64,000 bases of DNA, taken from NCBI GenBank assembly GCA_964355075.1, contig CAYHCF010000017.1:8800-72799 (forward strand), written 5' to 3'. Shown one piece after another: positions 37,035-46,700 of the stretch. Positions within the stretch are counted from its first letter, which is position 1. Each line of letters opens with the position of its first letter. Below the pieces are notes generated by a model, which did no database searches, was not told the DNA's origin, and worked only from the letters and a program-made list of their open reading frames with translations. The translations under genes and the position numbers were made by a program. The DNA comes from B1 sp964355075 (GTDB lineage: Bacteria; Bacteroidota; Bacteroidia; UKL13-3).

Positions 37035-37160
37035 TTATGTCAATTTCCGATCCCTTAAAAATTCTATGGCTTCAAATCTTTCTGTTTCACTTTTTGTGAG
37101 CCAAAAGGAGTGATCAGATTTTATATCCTTAAGCGAAACAATTTTAAGTGTTTTTTCCAT
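37035..37160 (-). CDS. 41-codon ORF, possibly a truncated small protein
   Basis: ATG 37160 to TAA 37035. The product begins MEKTLKIVSLKDIKSD, continues with HSFWLTKS and ends with AIEFLRDRKLT. I recall short Bacteroidota proteins with the pattern 'RxEAIExLR', 70 to 90 residues long, which suggests that the C-terminus has been cut off here. It lies between gmhA and dsbD in the same direction. No function is known; it may be a remnant. Confidence 0.45.
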   Translation of the reverse strand: MEKTLKIVSLKDIKSDHSFWLTKSETERFEAIEFLRDRKLT

Positions 37161-37204
37161 ACACGAATTTAACACAAAAAACCGACTGCACCACTACAAA
37201 AATG

Positions 37205-39316
37205 TTATTTTCCTGCAGCAAAATTCTTCTTCCCGGTATCTAAAAATGAAACAAAATTGGCCACGTTCAAATCATATCCTTTGGGCTCAACTAATAAGCG
37301 CTCATTGCCATCAATTAAAAAGTAAAAGGGCTGTGCGTTTGCATTGTATTTTGTGATTTGCAAATCGGCATTTTGTTTGCCAATGCTTTTCTTTTCTTTG
37401 CCATCGCGGGTGCTGGTGTACCATTCGTTTTCGGGCAATTCCGTTTTATCATCCACATATAAAGCCAAAACCACGTAATCGTTTTGCAGGCGCTTCAACA
37501 CTTCCGGATCACTCCAAACATTTGCTTCCATTTCGCGGCAGTTTACACAACCATGTCCGGTAAAATCAATGAAGATGGGCTTGTTTACTTTTTTTGAATA
37601 AGCCAGCGCTTGTTTATAGTCGAAAAAGCCCCGTAAATCGTGCGGCAGATGGAATAATTTACCGAATCGTACCTCACCTAAATCATTTGCCGGCTTATTG
37701 TTTTCGCTACCGGAAACCACCTTGTTTTTACTCAGATCAAAATCCAGAGATTCCTGTGGAGGCAGGTAACCCGATAATCCTTTAAGTGGAGCGCCAAACA
37801 TTCCGGGAATCAGATACAAAACGAAGGTAAAGGTAAGGATGGCCAACATCAATCTCGGAACGCCAATATGCGGCATATCGCTATCGTGGCTGAATTTTAG
37901 TTTACCCAATAAATATAATCCCATTAAGAAGAAAATCACAATCCACAAGGCAATATATACATCCCTGTCAAGCAGCCCCCAATGGTAGGTTTGATCGGGA
38001 ATAGACAAGAATTTAAACGCAAAAGCCAGCTCTAAAAATCCCAAAACCACCTTAACGGAATTTAACCAGCCACCCGATTTAGGCAGGTTTTGCATCCAGT
38101 TGGGAAAGATGGCAAATAAAGTAAAAGGAAGAGCAAGACCGGCGCCAAAAGCAGCCATTCCCAGAAATGGTTTTAAAAAACTCCCGCCTACGGCTTCAAT
38201 CAGCAAGCTTCCCACAATAGGTCCGGTGCAGCTAAAGGAAACCAGCACCAGCGTAAAAGCCATAAAAAAGATTCCAACAAAACTACCCATGCTGCTTTTT
38301 GAATCCACCGAATTCACAAATTGATGCGGAAGGGTTATTTCAAACATTCCCAGAAAGGAGGCGGCAAAAACAATGAAAATTAAGAAGAACAAAATATTCG
38401 GAAGCCAGTGTGTGGCCAAAATATTCCCAAAATCGGCACCTAAATCAAAAATAGCGAAAATCAAACCCAGTGAAGCATAAATACCGATAATGCTTAACCC
38501 AAATCCGAAAGCGCGCTTTAACGCCATGGCGCGGGTTTCGCTGCGTTTGGTAAAGAAGGTAACGGTCATGGGTAACATGGGGAAAACACAAGGAGTGATT
38601 ACGGCGATTAATCCCCCCAATATGGCAAAAAGCAAAAAGCCCCAGATAGATTTTTCATTGCCACCCGAAGCGGCCCCGGTTTGTACAATGACTGCTGTAT
38701 CTTTTCCGGTTTTGTGGGCATTGAGTTCTTGCTCCAGGCTATCAATTTTTTTATGGGTATCGGCTATAATCTGTTCAGAAGGATTGGCGCGACCGGTTTC
38801 GGGCTGAACCAAAGGTGAAATATCAGCAGATGGAACACCTTTTACTTTTATGTTTCTAAACTCAAAATCGTTGTTAAACAATACACAAACGCCGGTAACT
38901 TGTGAACATTCCTGGTATTCGACACTGACTTTTATCACAGGGTTTGGTTTCAATATTTTTACCTTTTGTCTGAATTCGGCTTTTCCTACAAAGGTTGAAA
39001 CCTCACCTCCAAAAACATCGTCAAAGTGTTTGTGGTTTCCAATCGGTTTTATCTTGCCAATTAACTGGTAAGTAGGGTTTTTGGTAAAATCAAAAAAGGC
39101 AACAACCGGACCCACATCTTCGCTAAAATCACTGGAATACATGTACCAGTCTTTCTCAATTTTGCAGGTAAAGATCAAATCCAGTTCTTCGCCTATTTTT
39201 GCTTCGGTTTTGCTGGTTTTTGTTTCCCAAACCGGCTTTTGTTTGATTTGTGCCAGGCCCCAAAAATGGAAGCCGATCAAAATGATTGTAAAAGCGAATT
39301 TATGGAGTTTAAACAT
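37205..39316 (-). CDS. dsbD: Thiol:disulfide interchange protein DsbD (protein-disulfide reductase)
   Basis: 703 aa. It carries electrons from cytoplasmic thioredoxin across the inner membrane to periplasmic proteins. Signal peptide (MFKLHKFAFTIILIGF...AQ), DsbD alpha domain (about 30-150, with its Cys pair in YQECSQVTGVC), membrane domain about 225-500 with the CcdA-type cysteines in VITPCVFPMLP and SFSCTGPIVGS, then a thioredoxin-like C-terminus with FTGHGCVNC (CVNC at 590-593). All three parts keep their cysteines. Confidence 0.95.
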   Translation of the reverse strand: MFKLHKFAFTIILIGFHFWGLAQIKQKPVWETKTSKTEAKIGEELDLIFTCKIEKDWYMYSSDFSEDVGPVVAFFDFTKNPTYQLIGKIKPIGNHKHFDDVFGGEVSTFVGKAEFRQKVKILKPNPVIKVSVEYQECSQVTGVCVLFNNDFEFRNIKVKGVPSADISPLVQPETGRANPSEQIIADTHKKIDSLEQELNAHKTGKDTAVIVQTGAASGGNEKSIWGFLLFAILGGLIAVITPCVFPMLPMTVTFFTKRSETRAMALKRAFGFGLSIIGIYASLGLIFAIFDLGADFGNILATHWLPNILFFLIFIVFAASFLGMFEITLPHQFVNSVDSKSSMGSFVGIFFMAFTLVLVSFSCTGPIVGSLLIEAVGGSFLKPFLGMAAFGAGLALPFTLFAIFPNWMQNLPKSGGWLNSVKVVLGFLELAFAFKFLSIPDQTYHWGLLDRDVYIALWIVIFFLMGLYLLGKLKFSHDSDMPHIGVPRLMLAILTFTFVLYLIPGMFGAPLKGLSGYLPPQESLDFDLSKNKVVSGSENNKPANDLGEVRFGKLFHLPHDLRGFFDYKQALAYSKKVNKPIFIDFTGHGCVNCREMEANVWSDPEVLKRLQNDYVVLALYVDDKTELPENEWYTSTRDGKEKKSIGKQNADLQITKYNANAQPFYFLIDGNERLLVEPKGYDLNVANFVSFLDTGKKNFAAGK

Positions 39317-39459
39317 TTGGTTTTTATTTTGTGGTATTCGGTTTAACGAAATTTCTCAATAATTCTTACGAGGCAATGCGGCTTGAACCGGGAATACCCG
39401 TCTTAATCAGCAAAAATAAAAATAAAACCGAGAGTTTAGCATTTAGAAGCAAAAGAATG
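39317..39459. other. Intergenic spacer upstream of dsbD
   Basis: No gene found. Its right side passes into the 95-bp repeat. Confidence 0.4.
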
Positions 39460-39731
39460 TGGCCACAAAGGCTCTAAGACGCAAAGGAAGGAGGCTACAA
39501 AGGAACAAAGAAACGAAGGGGAATAAACTTAGCGCCTTAGCGTCCTAGTGGCCAAATTTGTTTCTTAGTTTCTTAGTAGCAAAAGGTGGCTACAAAGGAA
39601 CAAAGAAACAAACGGAAATAAGCTTAGCGCCTTCGCGTCTTGTTGGCAAAAGTTGTTTCTTCGTTTCTTAGTAGCAAAAGGAGGCTACAAAGGAACAAAG
39701 AAACGAAAGGGGAAAGTAAAAGCCGGCTACA
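39460..39731. repeat. 95-bp tandem repeat, left flank of the DUF2442-DUF4160 pair
   Basis: GGCTACAAAGGAACAAAG recurs at 39493, 39588 and 39683, exactly 95 bp apart. Between copies lies a block of the type TTAGCGCCTTAGCGTC and GTTTCTTAGTTTCTTAGTAGC-like sequence. Within a unit, GCTACAAAGGAAC... and ...GTTTCTTAGTAGC are imperfect inverted partners, so each unit could fold into a long hairpin. Confidence 0.92.
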
Positions 39732-39736
39732 ATAAA

Positions 39737-39979
39737 TTAAGCAGAAAAGGATTTCCCTTCATGCCATAGGGTATCTGCACTCAATTCAAGATCAAACTTT
39801 TCCCATTCAACAAAATACCCTTTATTAACCACGGCCTTAAAATTTTCGATACGCTTTAAAACCCTAAAAACAGGAAATTCCAAATAATTGCGCATATCAA
39901 AAAACAGGGTAGAATGATCATCAAACTTTAGCTCAAGCAAATAATTATCCAAAGGTTTAACGGCTAATATTTTTCGCAT
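39737..39979 (-). CDS. DUF2442 domain-containing protein
   Basis: 80 aa from ATG 39979; an upstream TTG at 39985 would add two residues. RKILAVKPLDNYLLELKFDD and the FDMRNYLEFPVFRVLK stretch match DUF2442. It is 8 bp after the DUF4160 gene. Such pairs are widespread, patchily distributed and have been proposed as toxin-antitoxin-like; neither role is shown here. Which half would be the toxin is not known. Confidence 0.85.
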   Translation of the reverse strand: MRKILAVKPLDNYLLELKFDDHSTLFFDMRNYLEFPVFRVLKRIENFKAVVNKGYFVEWEKFDLELSADTLWHEGKSFSA

Positions 39980-39987
39980 AGTCAAAG

Positions 39988-40257
39988 TTATTTTAGTGCC
40001 TCAATTTTAAAAACGGGTTCTCCTTCTAAAGCCAATTTCCAATCAGCAATTAATTCATCTTTATGGATTTCAATCCAGGCCAGAACCAATTTGAGCTTGT
40101 CATTGGGAAATTCTCCTGCAATTTTATCTCCTTGTGGGATCAATATTACAGCATGATATTCTCCATATTCAATATGGATATGAGGTAATTTATGTTCTTT
40201 ATTATCCATAAAAAACATTCTTATAATAATACCATAAAACATTGAAATTACCGGCAT
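39988..40257 (-). CDS. DUF4160 domain-containing protein
   Basis: 89 aa. The DUF4160 motif is clear: PVISMFYGIIIRMFF, KLPHIHIEYGEY and DKLKLVLAWIEIHKDEL. It is the first gene of the pair with DUF2442. A repeat copy on either side marks the pair as a possible cassette. Confidence 0.88.
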   Translation of the reverse strand: MPVISMFYGIIIRMFFMDNKEHKLPHIHIEYGEYHAVILIPQGDKIAGEFPNDKLKLVLAWIEIHKDELIADWKLALEGEPVFKIEALK

Positions 40258-40336
40258 GTTCTTTTTTAGTTGATTTCAAATTTAGTGTTTTTATTAAAAT
40301 CAATACAATAAACCTTGCGTTAACAACAAAACAATT

Positions 40337-40452
40337 TCTTCGAGTCTTAGCGGCAAAAGTTGTTTCTTAGTTTCTTAGTAGCAAAAAGAGGCTACAAAGG
40401 AACAAAGAAAAAAACGGAAGCAAACTTTGCGCCTTCGCGTCTTGGTGGCATT
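40337..40452. repeat. 95-bp repeat, right flank of the DUF2442-DUF4160 pair
   Basis: One full copy plus a partial: GAGTCTTAGCGGCAAAAGTTG, GTTTCTTAGTTTCTTAGTAGC and GGCTACAAAGGAACAAAG (40390), in the same orientation as the left array. It ends just before the glucosaminidase gene. Confidence 0.9.
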
Positions 40453-40567
40453 GGTAATTAATTTCATACCTTTAATAATCTTGTTTAATTTAATAAACAC
40501 GCACTCCAAATTGTTAGCAAACAAGGAGAAGGAGTTGCAGGCTGAATTCTATTTTTGTTGTACTACA

Positions 40568-42202
40568 ATGAAAAAATATTTGCTTGTTTCATTGAGCCTG
40601 TTTTTAGGCTCAGCAATTTTTGCGCAGGATAATGACCGGGCCGACCTCTTGCAGCCAATCATGTCGGTAGATCAATACATAGATAAGTATAATAGCCTTG
40701 CCGTTGAGGAAATGTACCGGAGCAAAATACCAGCCTCCATTACCCTGGCTCAGGGCATTTTGGAAAGCGGTAACGGAAACAGCCGGATTGCCCAGGAAGC
40801 AAATAACCACTTTGGTATTAAATGCAAAACAACCTGGACAGGTAAAACCATTTATGAAGATGACGATGCACCTCAGGAGTGTTTTAGAAAATATGATGCA
40901 GCCATTGATAGCTACCGCGATCATTCTGATTTCTTAAAGAAAAATGTACGTTATGCCTTTTTATTTGATCTTGAACCTACTGATTACAAAAGCTGGGCAC
41001 ATGGATTAAAAAGAGCCGGCTATGCAACTAATCCGCAATACGCCGAGCTGTTGATTACCTTTATTGAACGCCACAAATTGAATCGTTTCGACGAAGTTAA
41101 AATTGGCGAAGAAGAAAATCTGGAGTTGAAAGAGAAAAAAGCGGAAGTAGTTAAATCGTATGGAAAAGAGTTCGAAAACAACGGGGTTCCGGGAATAATT
41201 GCAAAACCCAACCAAAGCTTTGCTCAGATTGCGATTGATTATGATATAAAAGTCTATCATATTTACCGCTATAACGATTTAACCAAGGATGCCGTTTGTA
41301 AAGCCGGAGACACCATTTACCTGAAATCAAAAAAAGCCAAATCGGATATTTTAACCCACACGGTTCAAGCCGGGCAAACCCTATATTGGATAAGTCAGCG
41401 ATATGCTGTTAAATTAGATAAATTGCTTGGCAGAAATCTCATGAAAGCAGGGCAGGAGCCGGCAGCAGGCGAAATGATATACCTTAAAAACAAGCGCGAG
41501 AAAGCACCCGTGTTGGCCGATTTGACAGCGCCTCCACCGGTTGAAGCAACAAGCACACCGCTTGATTCCTCCAAAGCCGACACCGCTTACAACAATGAGG
41601 TTTACGAAAACCCGCAGCAAAATCTGGAAACCCAAAAAACAGTTGACAGGGTGGTTCAAACCGATATTATTCCTGATTTTAGAGAAAACCTAAGCTTCTT
41701 TCATACGGTTCAAAAAGGGGAAACGCTTTACGGAATAGGGAAAAAATACGGCATTCGTGTAGATGCAATTCAATATCTGAATGGATTAAATGATGAGGTA
41801 ATTAAGGTTGGGCAACGGTTAATCATTAACCCGGCCATTGTTAGTGCCGACACAAAAGAGCCTCAAAGTATCCCCGGAGTTCATTTGGTAAAACAGGGAG
41901 AAACATTATTTAGCATTTCAAAAATTTATAATTTGAGACTGAATGACATCAAGGCTACCAATAATTTACCGGGCGACACCATCTATGTGGGGCAGCGATT
42001 GGTAATTGTTCCGGTTGAACCGGGCAAAGAGGTGAAATCGCCTGATTCTACGGTAAAAGAAGATTATTATTACCAGGTACAAAAAGGTGAAACCCTATAT
42101 GGTTTAGCCCGAAAATTTAGAATTCCTGTTAAACAAATTCAGGAGCTGAATTACCCGCTAAATGACACCTTAAAGTTAGACCAAAAAATTAGAATCCGCT
42201 AA
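40568..42202 (+). CDS. Secreted glucosaminidase with five LysM domains
   Basis: 544 aa from ATG 40568, chosen for the signal peptide (MKKYLLVSLSLFLGSAIFAQ); the frame runs 141 bp upstream into the repeat. Residues about 35-190 are a GH73-type endo-beta-N-acetylglucosaminidase domain, with the catalytic Glu66 in GILESGNGNS and then NHFGIKCK...YRDHSDFL. The rest holds LysM repeats near 205-250, 260-305, 380-425, 430-475 and 495-540 (motif of the form V(Q)KGETLYGIxKKY). It should cut and bind peptidoglycan in the periplasm, probably in growth or daughter-cell separation. Confidence 0.93.
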   Translation: MKKYLLVSLSLFLGSAIFAQDNDRADLLQPIMSVDQYIDKYNSLAVEEMYRSKIPASITLAQGILESGNGNSRIAQEANNHFGIKCKTTWTGKTIYEDDDAPQECFRKYDAAIDSYRDHSDFLKKNVRYAFLFDLEPTDYKSWAHGLKRAGYATNPQYAELLITFIERHKLNRFDEVKIGEEENLELKEKKAEVVKSYGKEFENNGVPGIIAKPNQSFAQIAIDYDIKVYHIYRYNDLTKDAVCKAGDTIYLKSKKAKSDILTHTVQAGQTLYWISQRYAVKLDKLLGRNLMKAGQEPAAGEMIYLKNKREKAPVLADLTAPPPVEATSTPLDSSKADTAYNNEVYENPQQNLETQKTVDRVVQTDIIPDFRENLSFFHTVQKGETLYGIGKKYGIRVDAIQYLNGLNDEVIKVGQRLIINPAIVSADTKEPQSIPGVHLVKQGETLFSISKIYNLRLNDIKATNNLPGDTIYVGQRLVIVPVEPGKEVKSPDSTVKEDYYYQVQKGETLYGLARKFRIPVKQIQELNYPLNDTLKLDQKIRIR

Positions 42203-42211
42203 ATGCAACCA

Positions 42212-42240
42212 AATTTGATTTTTTCTAATCAAATTATTTT
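42212..42240 (+). terminator. Possible weak terminator
   Basis: AATTTGATT (42212-42220) pairs with AATCAAATT (42227-42235) followed by ATTTTG. The stem has almost no GC, so termination strength is doubtful. Confidence 0.35.
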
Positions 42241-42295
42241 GTAAACTTGTAATTCTTTTTACAGGAAGATAGTGAACTCATTTAACACGTTGCAT

Positions 42296-42979
42296 ATGAA
42301 AAAGGTGATTTTTACAGTAAGTATTTTGTTTCTGGCATTCCTTTCCATGGGTCAGACGAAATATGGTTTTGCATCAAAAGGATATGATAATTTTAACGTA
42401 AACGACGATTCGGCATCAGTTGAAGTTGTTTTTTTTACACCCAATAATGATACCTTGCTGGTGGCTACCGGATCTACGATATCACCCATTGATGGATCGG
42501 CACGAAACGGTTTCGAGTATAATTTTGCCGCTCAGGCATGGACTTTTCCAATAGGGAGTACGCTTTATAATGGCACGAACCGAAAAAGGATTAATTTTAA
42601 CTTTGTAAAGAATTCAACTATTTGGGGAACCCGGTATTTTTACATGAGGTTAACCAGTTTAATTGGGATTACCGCCTCAGATTTATTGTACGGGCAGGAT
42701 CAATTATTGATTATCATTGATTACGATGGAACCAAAGTGGGCATCAACAAACTCTCGGTTCACGATTACAGGTTGTTTCCCATACCTGCCACCCGGCAAT
42801 TATTTATTGAAGGGGTGAACACCAACCAATTTAAAATTTACGATTTAACAGGTCGCTTGGTTAAAGAGGGTGACGTATTACAAAACACAATAGATGTTAG
42901 CGATTTAAGCAATGGCTTATATGTCTTAAACGGATTGAGCGATAAAGGCATGATTGTTCAAAAATTCCTAAAGCAATAA
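42296..42979 (+). CDS. Secreted protein with T9SS type A sorting domain
   Basis: 227 aa from ATG 42296. Signal peptide (KKVIFTVSILFLAFLSMGQ). Residues about 30-150 hold a beta-sandwich that recalls a Calx-beta motif (ASVEVVFFTPNND, WTFPIGST, YFYMRLTSL). The last 65 or so residues form a sorting domain: YRLFPIPATRQLFIEG, FKIYDLTGRLVKEG and LSNGLYVL. It should be moved across the outer membrane. Converges on rlmB, 13 bp apart. Confidence 0.85.
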   Translation: MKKVIFTVSILFLAFLSMGQTKYGFASKGYDNFNVNDDSASVEVVFFTPNNDTLLVATGSTISPIDGSARNGFEYNFAAQAWTFPIGSTLYNGTNRKRINFNFVKNSTIWGTRYFYMRLTSLIGITASDLLYGQDQLLIIIDYDGTKVGINKLSVHDYRLFPIPATRQLFIEGVNTNQFKIYDLTGRLVKEGDVLQNTIDVSDLSNGLYVLNGLSDKGMIVQKFLKQ

Positions 42980-42992
42980 TATTTATACTTAA

Positions 42993-43727
42993 TTACACAC
43001 TTCTTTGTTTCATTGCTTCATACATAGCAATTCCCGCCGCAACGGATACATTTAGGGAAGACACCCCAAAATCCATTGGAATTTTTGCCTGTGCGCTGCA
43101 TTTGTTTAACACATCGTTTCCAATACCTGTTTCTTCATTTCCCATCACAATAGCCAAAGGGCCGCTTAGATCGGTTTGATCCAGGTTTTTTTTCGCTTTT
43201 TCGGTGCAGGCCAAAGTAGTAAAACCACATTGGTTCAAAAACTCGATGGCCGTTTTAATATGGCGTTCTCTGCAAACGGGCAATTTAAGCAAAGCACCGG
43301 CAGAGGTTTTTACGGCATCCTCATTTACGGGGGCGGCATCGGTAAGCGGGATAACAATTGCATGAACGCCGGCACATAAGGCAGTTCGGGCAATGGCCCC
43401 CAAATTGCGCACATCAGTTAATCTATCCAGAACCACAATAAAAGGTGTTTGTCCTTCTTCAAATAATTGCGGAACCAGATTCTCTAAAGAGTAGTAAGAG
43501 ATTGGCGAAATATACCCGACAATTCCCTGGTGGTTTTTGTTTTTAAAAGCAAAAAACTTCTCCTTAGGCACAAACTGAACCGGAACCTGAGTTTTCCTGC
43601 ATTGCGTAATAATTTCATCAATGGTAGGGTGTTGAACACCTTTACTTATTTGTACTTTTATTAGTTCCTTACCGGCAGCTAAGGCTTCTTTTATAGCATG
43701 TAAACCGTATATAATTGATGGACTCAT
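42993..43727 (-). CDS. rlmB: 23S rRNA (guanosine-2'-O-)-methyltransferase RlmB
   Basis: 244 aa. It methylates the 2'-OH of G2251 in 23S rRNA (E. coli numbering) and belongs to the SpoU/TrmH trefoil-knot family. Seen: substrate-binding N-terminal domain (IYGLHAIKEAL), motif 1 LDRLTDVRNLGAIARTA, motif 2 IVMGNEETGI, motif 3 IPMDFGVSSLNVSVAAGIAMYE. The frame is intact and of normal length. Confidence 0.95.
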   Translation of the reverse strand: MSPSIIYGLHAIKEALAAGKELIKVQISKGVQHPTIDEIITQCRKTQVPVQFVPKEKFFAFKNKNHQGIVGYISPISYYSLENLVPQLFEEGQTPFIVVLDRLTDVRNLGAIARTALCAGVHAIVIPLTDAAPVNEDAVKTSAGALLKLPVCRERHIKTAIEFLNQCGFTTLACTEKAKKNLDQTDLSGPLAIVMGNEETGIGNDVLNKCSAQAKIPMDFGVSSLNVSVAAGIAMYEAMKQRSV

Positions 43728-43740
43728 TGTATTAAAAAAT

Positions 43741-43771
43741 TAAGCTCAATACCGTTTGGGTATTGAGCTTA
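43741..43771 (-). terminator. Intrinsic terminator of the DUF2723 gene
   Basis: A perfect 13-bp stem, TAAGCTCAATACC with GGTATTGAGCTTA, around loop GTTTG; on the minus strand a T-run follows. It lies 24 bp after the DUF2723 stop and 14 bp before the rlmB ATG. Confidence 0.88.
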
Positions 43772-43794
43772 GAAAAAAGAATACCGGAAAATAT

Positions 43795-46700
43795 TTACAT
43801 GCCAACCTGTGCATCATCAATTTGCTTGCGAAGGTCTTTAGCTAACTGGATTTGTTGGTTTGCCTCGGTAATCTGCTGAATATAATTCATGATTTGCATA
43901 TTGTCATCTATATCGGGCTTAACTGCATTACGCTTGTTTTTGAAACTTAAATAATATTTCACCTTTTCGCAATCCAGGGTAACCAATTCTTTTGCAAGTT
44001 TATTCGCTTTTTGGGTGGCACCGGCTATATAATATCCTTCAACCAACCTTACCACAAAAACATCATAAGGAACCTTGTTATTTGGCATTGCCTTCAGGCA
44101 ATAATCAATTACCTTGATGGCAGAGTCTTTCTTGCCTTCGGCTACCAATTTTTCAGCCAGGCGATAAAAGATATTTCTGAAATTTTTGGTTTGGCGTAAA
44201 ATAGTTTCGTCCAAATATACTTTTGGCTGATCCATATTTCCCCACTTGAATTTGTTCATTAAATTATCATATAAAATATCTGAATTTATTCTGCCGGTTG
44301 TTCCATCGCGTTGTTCGTTGTTAAGAATAGGAACCAACCGGTAAATCAAGCCCTCTAATTGAAAATAGGACTGCAGGTTCAGGTATACATCATTGCCGGT
44401 TGTTATGGCCCAGCAGATTGGGCGGGTATTGATATTAGAACTAATGATATCCAATAAAATAAGATCCGCTTTCATCAGATTGGAATTCCCAATTTCCCAT
44501 TTTATGGTATCATTCATAAACACTTCATCTTTTGGCTGAACCACACCGTTTTTCAAACAAGCCTTGCGATCCACAACGATGCTGAACTTTTTGGTTGGAT
44601 AGTAACGCAAAGGCTCTCCGCCCTGTGTTTGAACCGTGCCCATCGGGTCTTTATCATCCATCATAAACGCCAATACGTTTTTAAGCGGATAGAAATCGTT
44701 TTTATTGATTCCGTAACGTGTTTCCAGCTCCGGGTTTTCATAATACACCACATAATCACGGTTTCCTTGTTTGTATTGAGCCGAGGTCATGCTAAACTCA
44801 ACGGGCCGGCTGTCGAAGGCACGGCGTTTTAATCCATCTGCATACCAATCGGTATTGAGCAAACTCATATTAATTACCCGCACATCGCTTCTGATGTTTT
44901 CTACGTTTTGTGCATACCATAACGGATAGGTATCGTTATCGCCATTGGTAAACAAAATGGCATCTTTCGGACAAGAATTCAGGTAATCTTCGGCAAATGC
45001 CAGGGCAGTAAAGCGATTACTGCGGTTATGGTCATCCCAGTTTTGAGTTCCCATTAACAGTGGAACAGCAGCCAGGGAAACCGCAGTGGCACCAACAGCA
45101 GCCATTCTTTTATTAATCCTTTTACCCAGCCAGTCAACTAAGGCCAAAACGCCCAAACCGATCCATATCATAAAAGTTTGATAGGAGCCCACATATGCGT
45201 AATCCCGTTCACGAGGCTGGTGAGCCGGGAAATTCAGGTATAAAATAATGAAAAATCCGGTAAAGAGGAAGAGGGTCAATACCACCACAAAATCCTCTTT
45301 GGCTTTTTTGAAATGATAAAACAGACCAATCAATCCCAAAATCAGGGGAAGAAAGAAATAGGTATTATGGGCCATATTTCCTTTCATGCTTTCGGGCATA
45401 GTTTTTTGAGGCCCCAGGCGCCATTCGTCAATCAGGTTAATGCCACTAATCCAGTTACCACGGGTTATATCACCATATCCCTGCTCATCATTTTGGCGAC
45501 CAATAAAGTTCCAAAAGAAATAGCGCCAATACATAAAGCCCAATTGGTAACTTAACAAAAAATCAATGTTCTTGCCCATATTGGCCTTTTTGCCTTCCGG
45601 TATTTTCTCCCACTCCCGGTAAGCCGAAACATAATCACTACGATCGGCCCACATACGCGGGAAGATTGTGCAGTCTTTTGAGTCATAAATTCGTTCAACT
45701 TTTTCCCCAGCCTCCTCATATTTGCCATCCGCACTTTTCGCATATTGCATGTTTCCTTTCTTTAGCTCAACTACTTTGGCGTAAAAATACTGACCGTAAA
45801 CGAGGGGGTTTTCGCCATATTGTTCGCGGTTCAGATAACTTAAGAGGGAAAAGGGCTGTTCAGGATCATTCATATCGATGGGTGGGTTTGCCAGAGAACG
45901 AATGATAATCATGGAATAAGAGGAGTATCCAATTACGATAAATGAAAAACACAATACGGCTAAGTTAACTACATCCATTGCAGCTTTTCTATGAAAAAGG
46001 ATAAAATACAAGGCAGCGGTTATAATACCCCATAAAACCAATCCCCCTAAACTTGCATTGATCACAAAATAGCTTAATACCAGTATCGCATAGGTTACAA
46101 CAGCAATATACAAGCTGTTTTTGTTTTGATTATGGGTATAATACAGAAAGGATGAAATGAGCGTGATGAGTAAGAATATCAATAGAATTGCGCCCGAGTT
46201 AAAGCCCAGGCCAAAGGAGTTAACTGTTAAATAATCCAGTTTAGTTGCTAAACCGGGTAAACCCGGGATAATACCAAATTGGATGATACCAATGGTTAAA
46301 ATGGCCACCGCCGACGCCTTGATGAAGCCGGGTCGGGTAAAAGTGAATTTTTTGAAATAATATACGTAAACAATAGCCGGAATAACCAATAGATTCAGCA
46401 AATGGACGCCAATTGCCAACCCGATTAAATAGGCTATTAAAACCAACCAGCGGTCGGCATGTTTTTCGTGGGCAATATTCTCCCATTTCAAAATACACCA
46501 AAAAGTAAGCGTTGTAAAAAAGCTGGAAGAGGCATAAACTTCAGCCTCAACCGCCGAAAACCAGAAAGTATCCGAAAAGTTCAAAGCCAGGGCACCCACT
46601 AAGCCGGCACCCATGATGGCGATTTCCTGCCAGCTTTCTAGTTCCTCACCCGATTTGGACAAAACCTTTTTTGCAAGATGCGTAATGGTCCAAAACATAA

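Noticed and set aside
39361..39420. tRNA gene
   Set aside because: A GAACCGGGAATACCCG stretch looked like part of an arm, but no cloverleaf could be formed.
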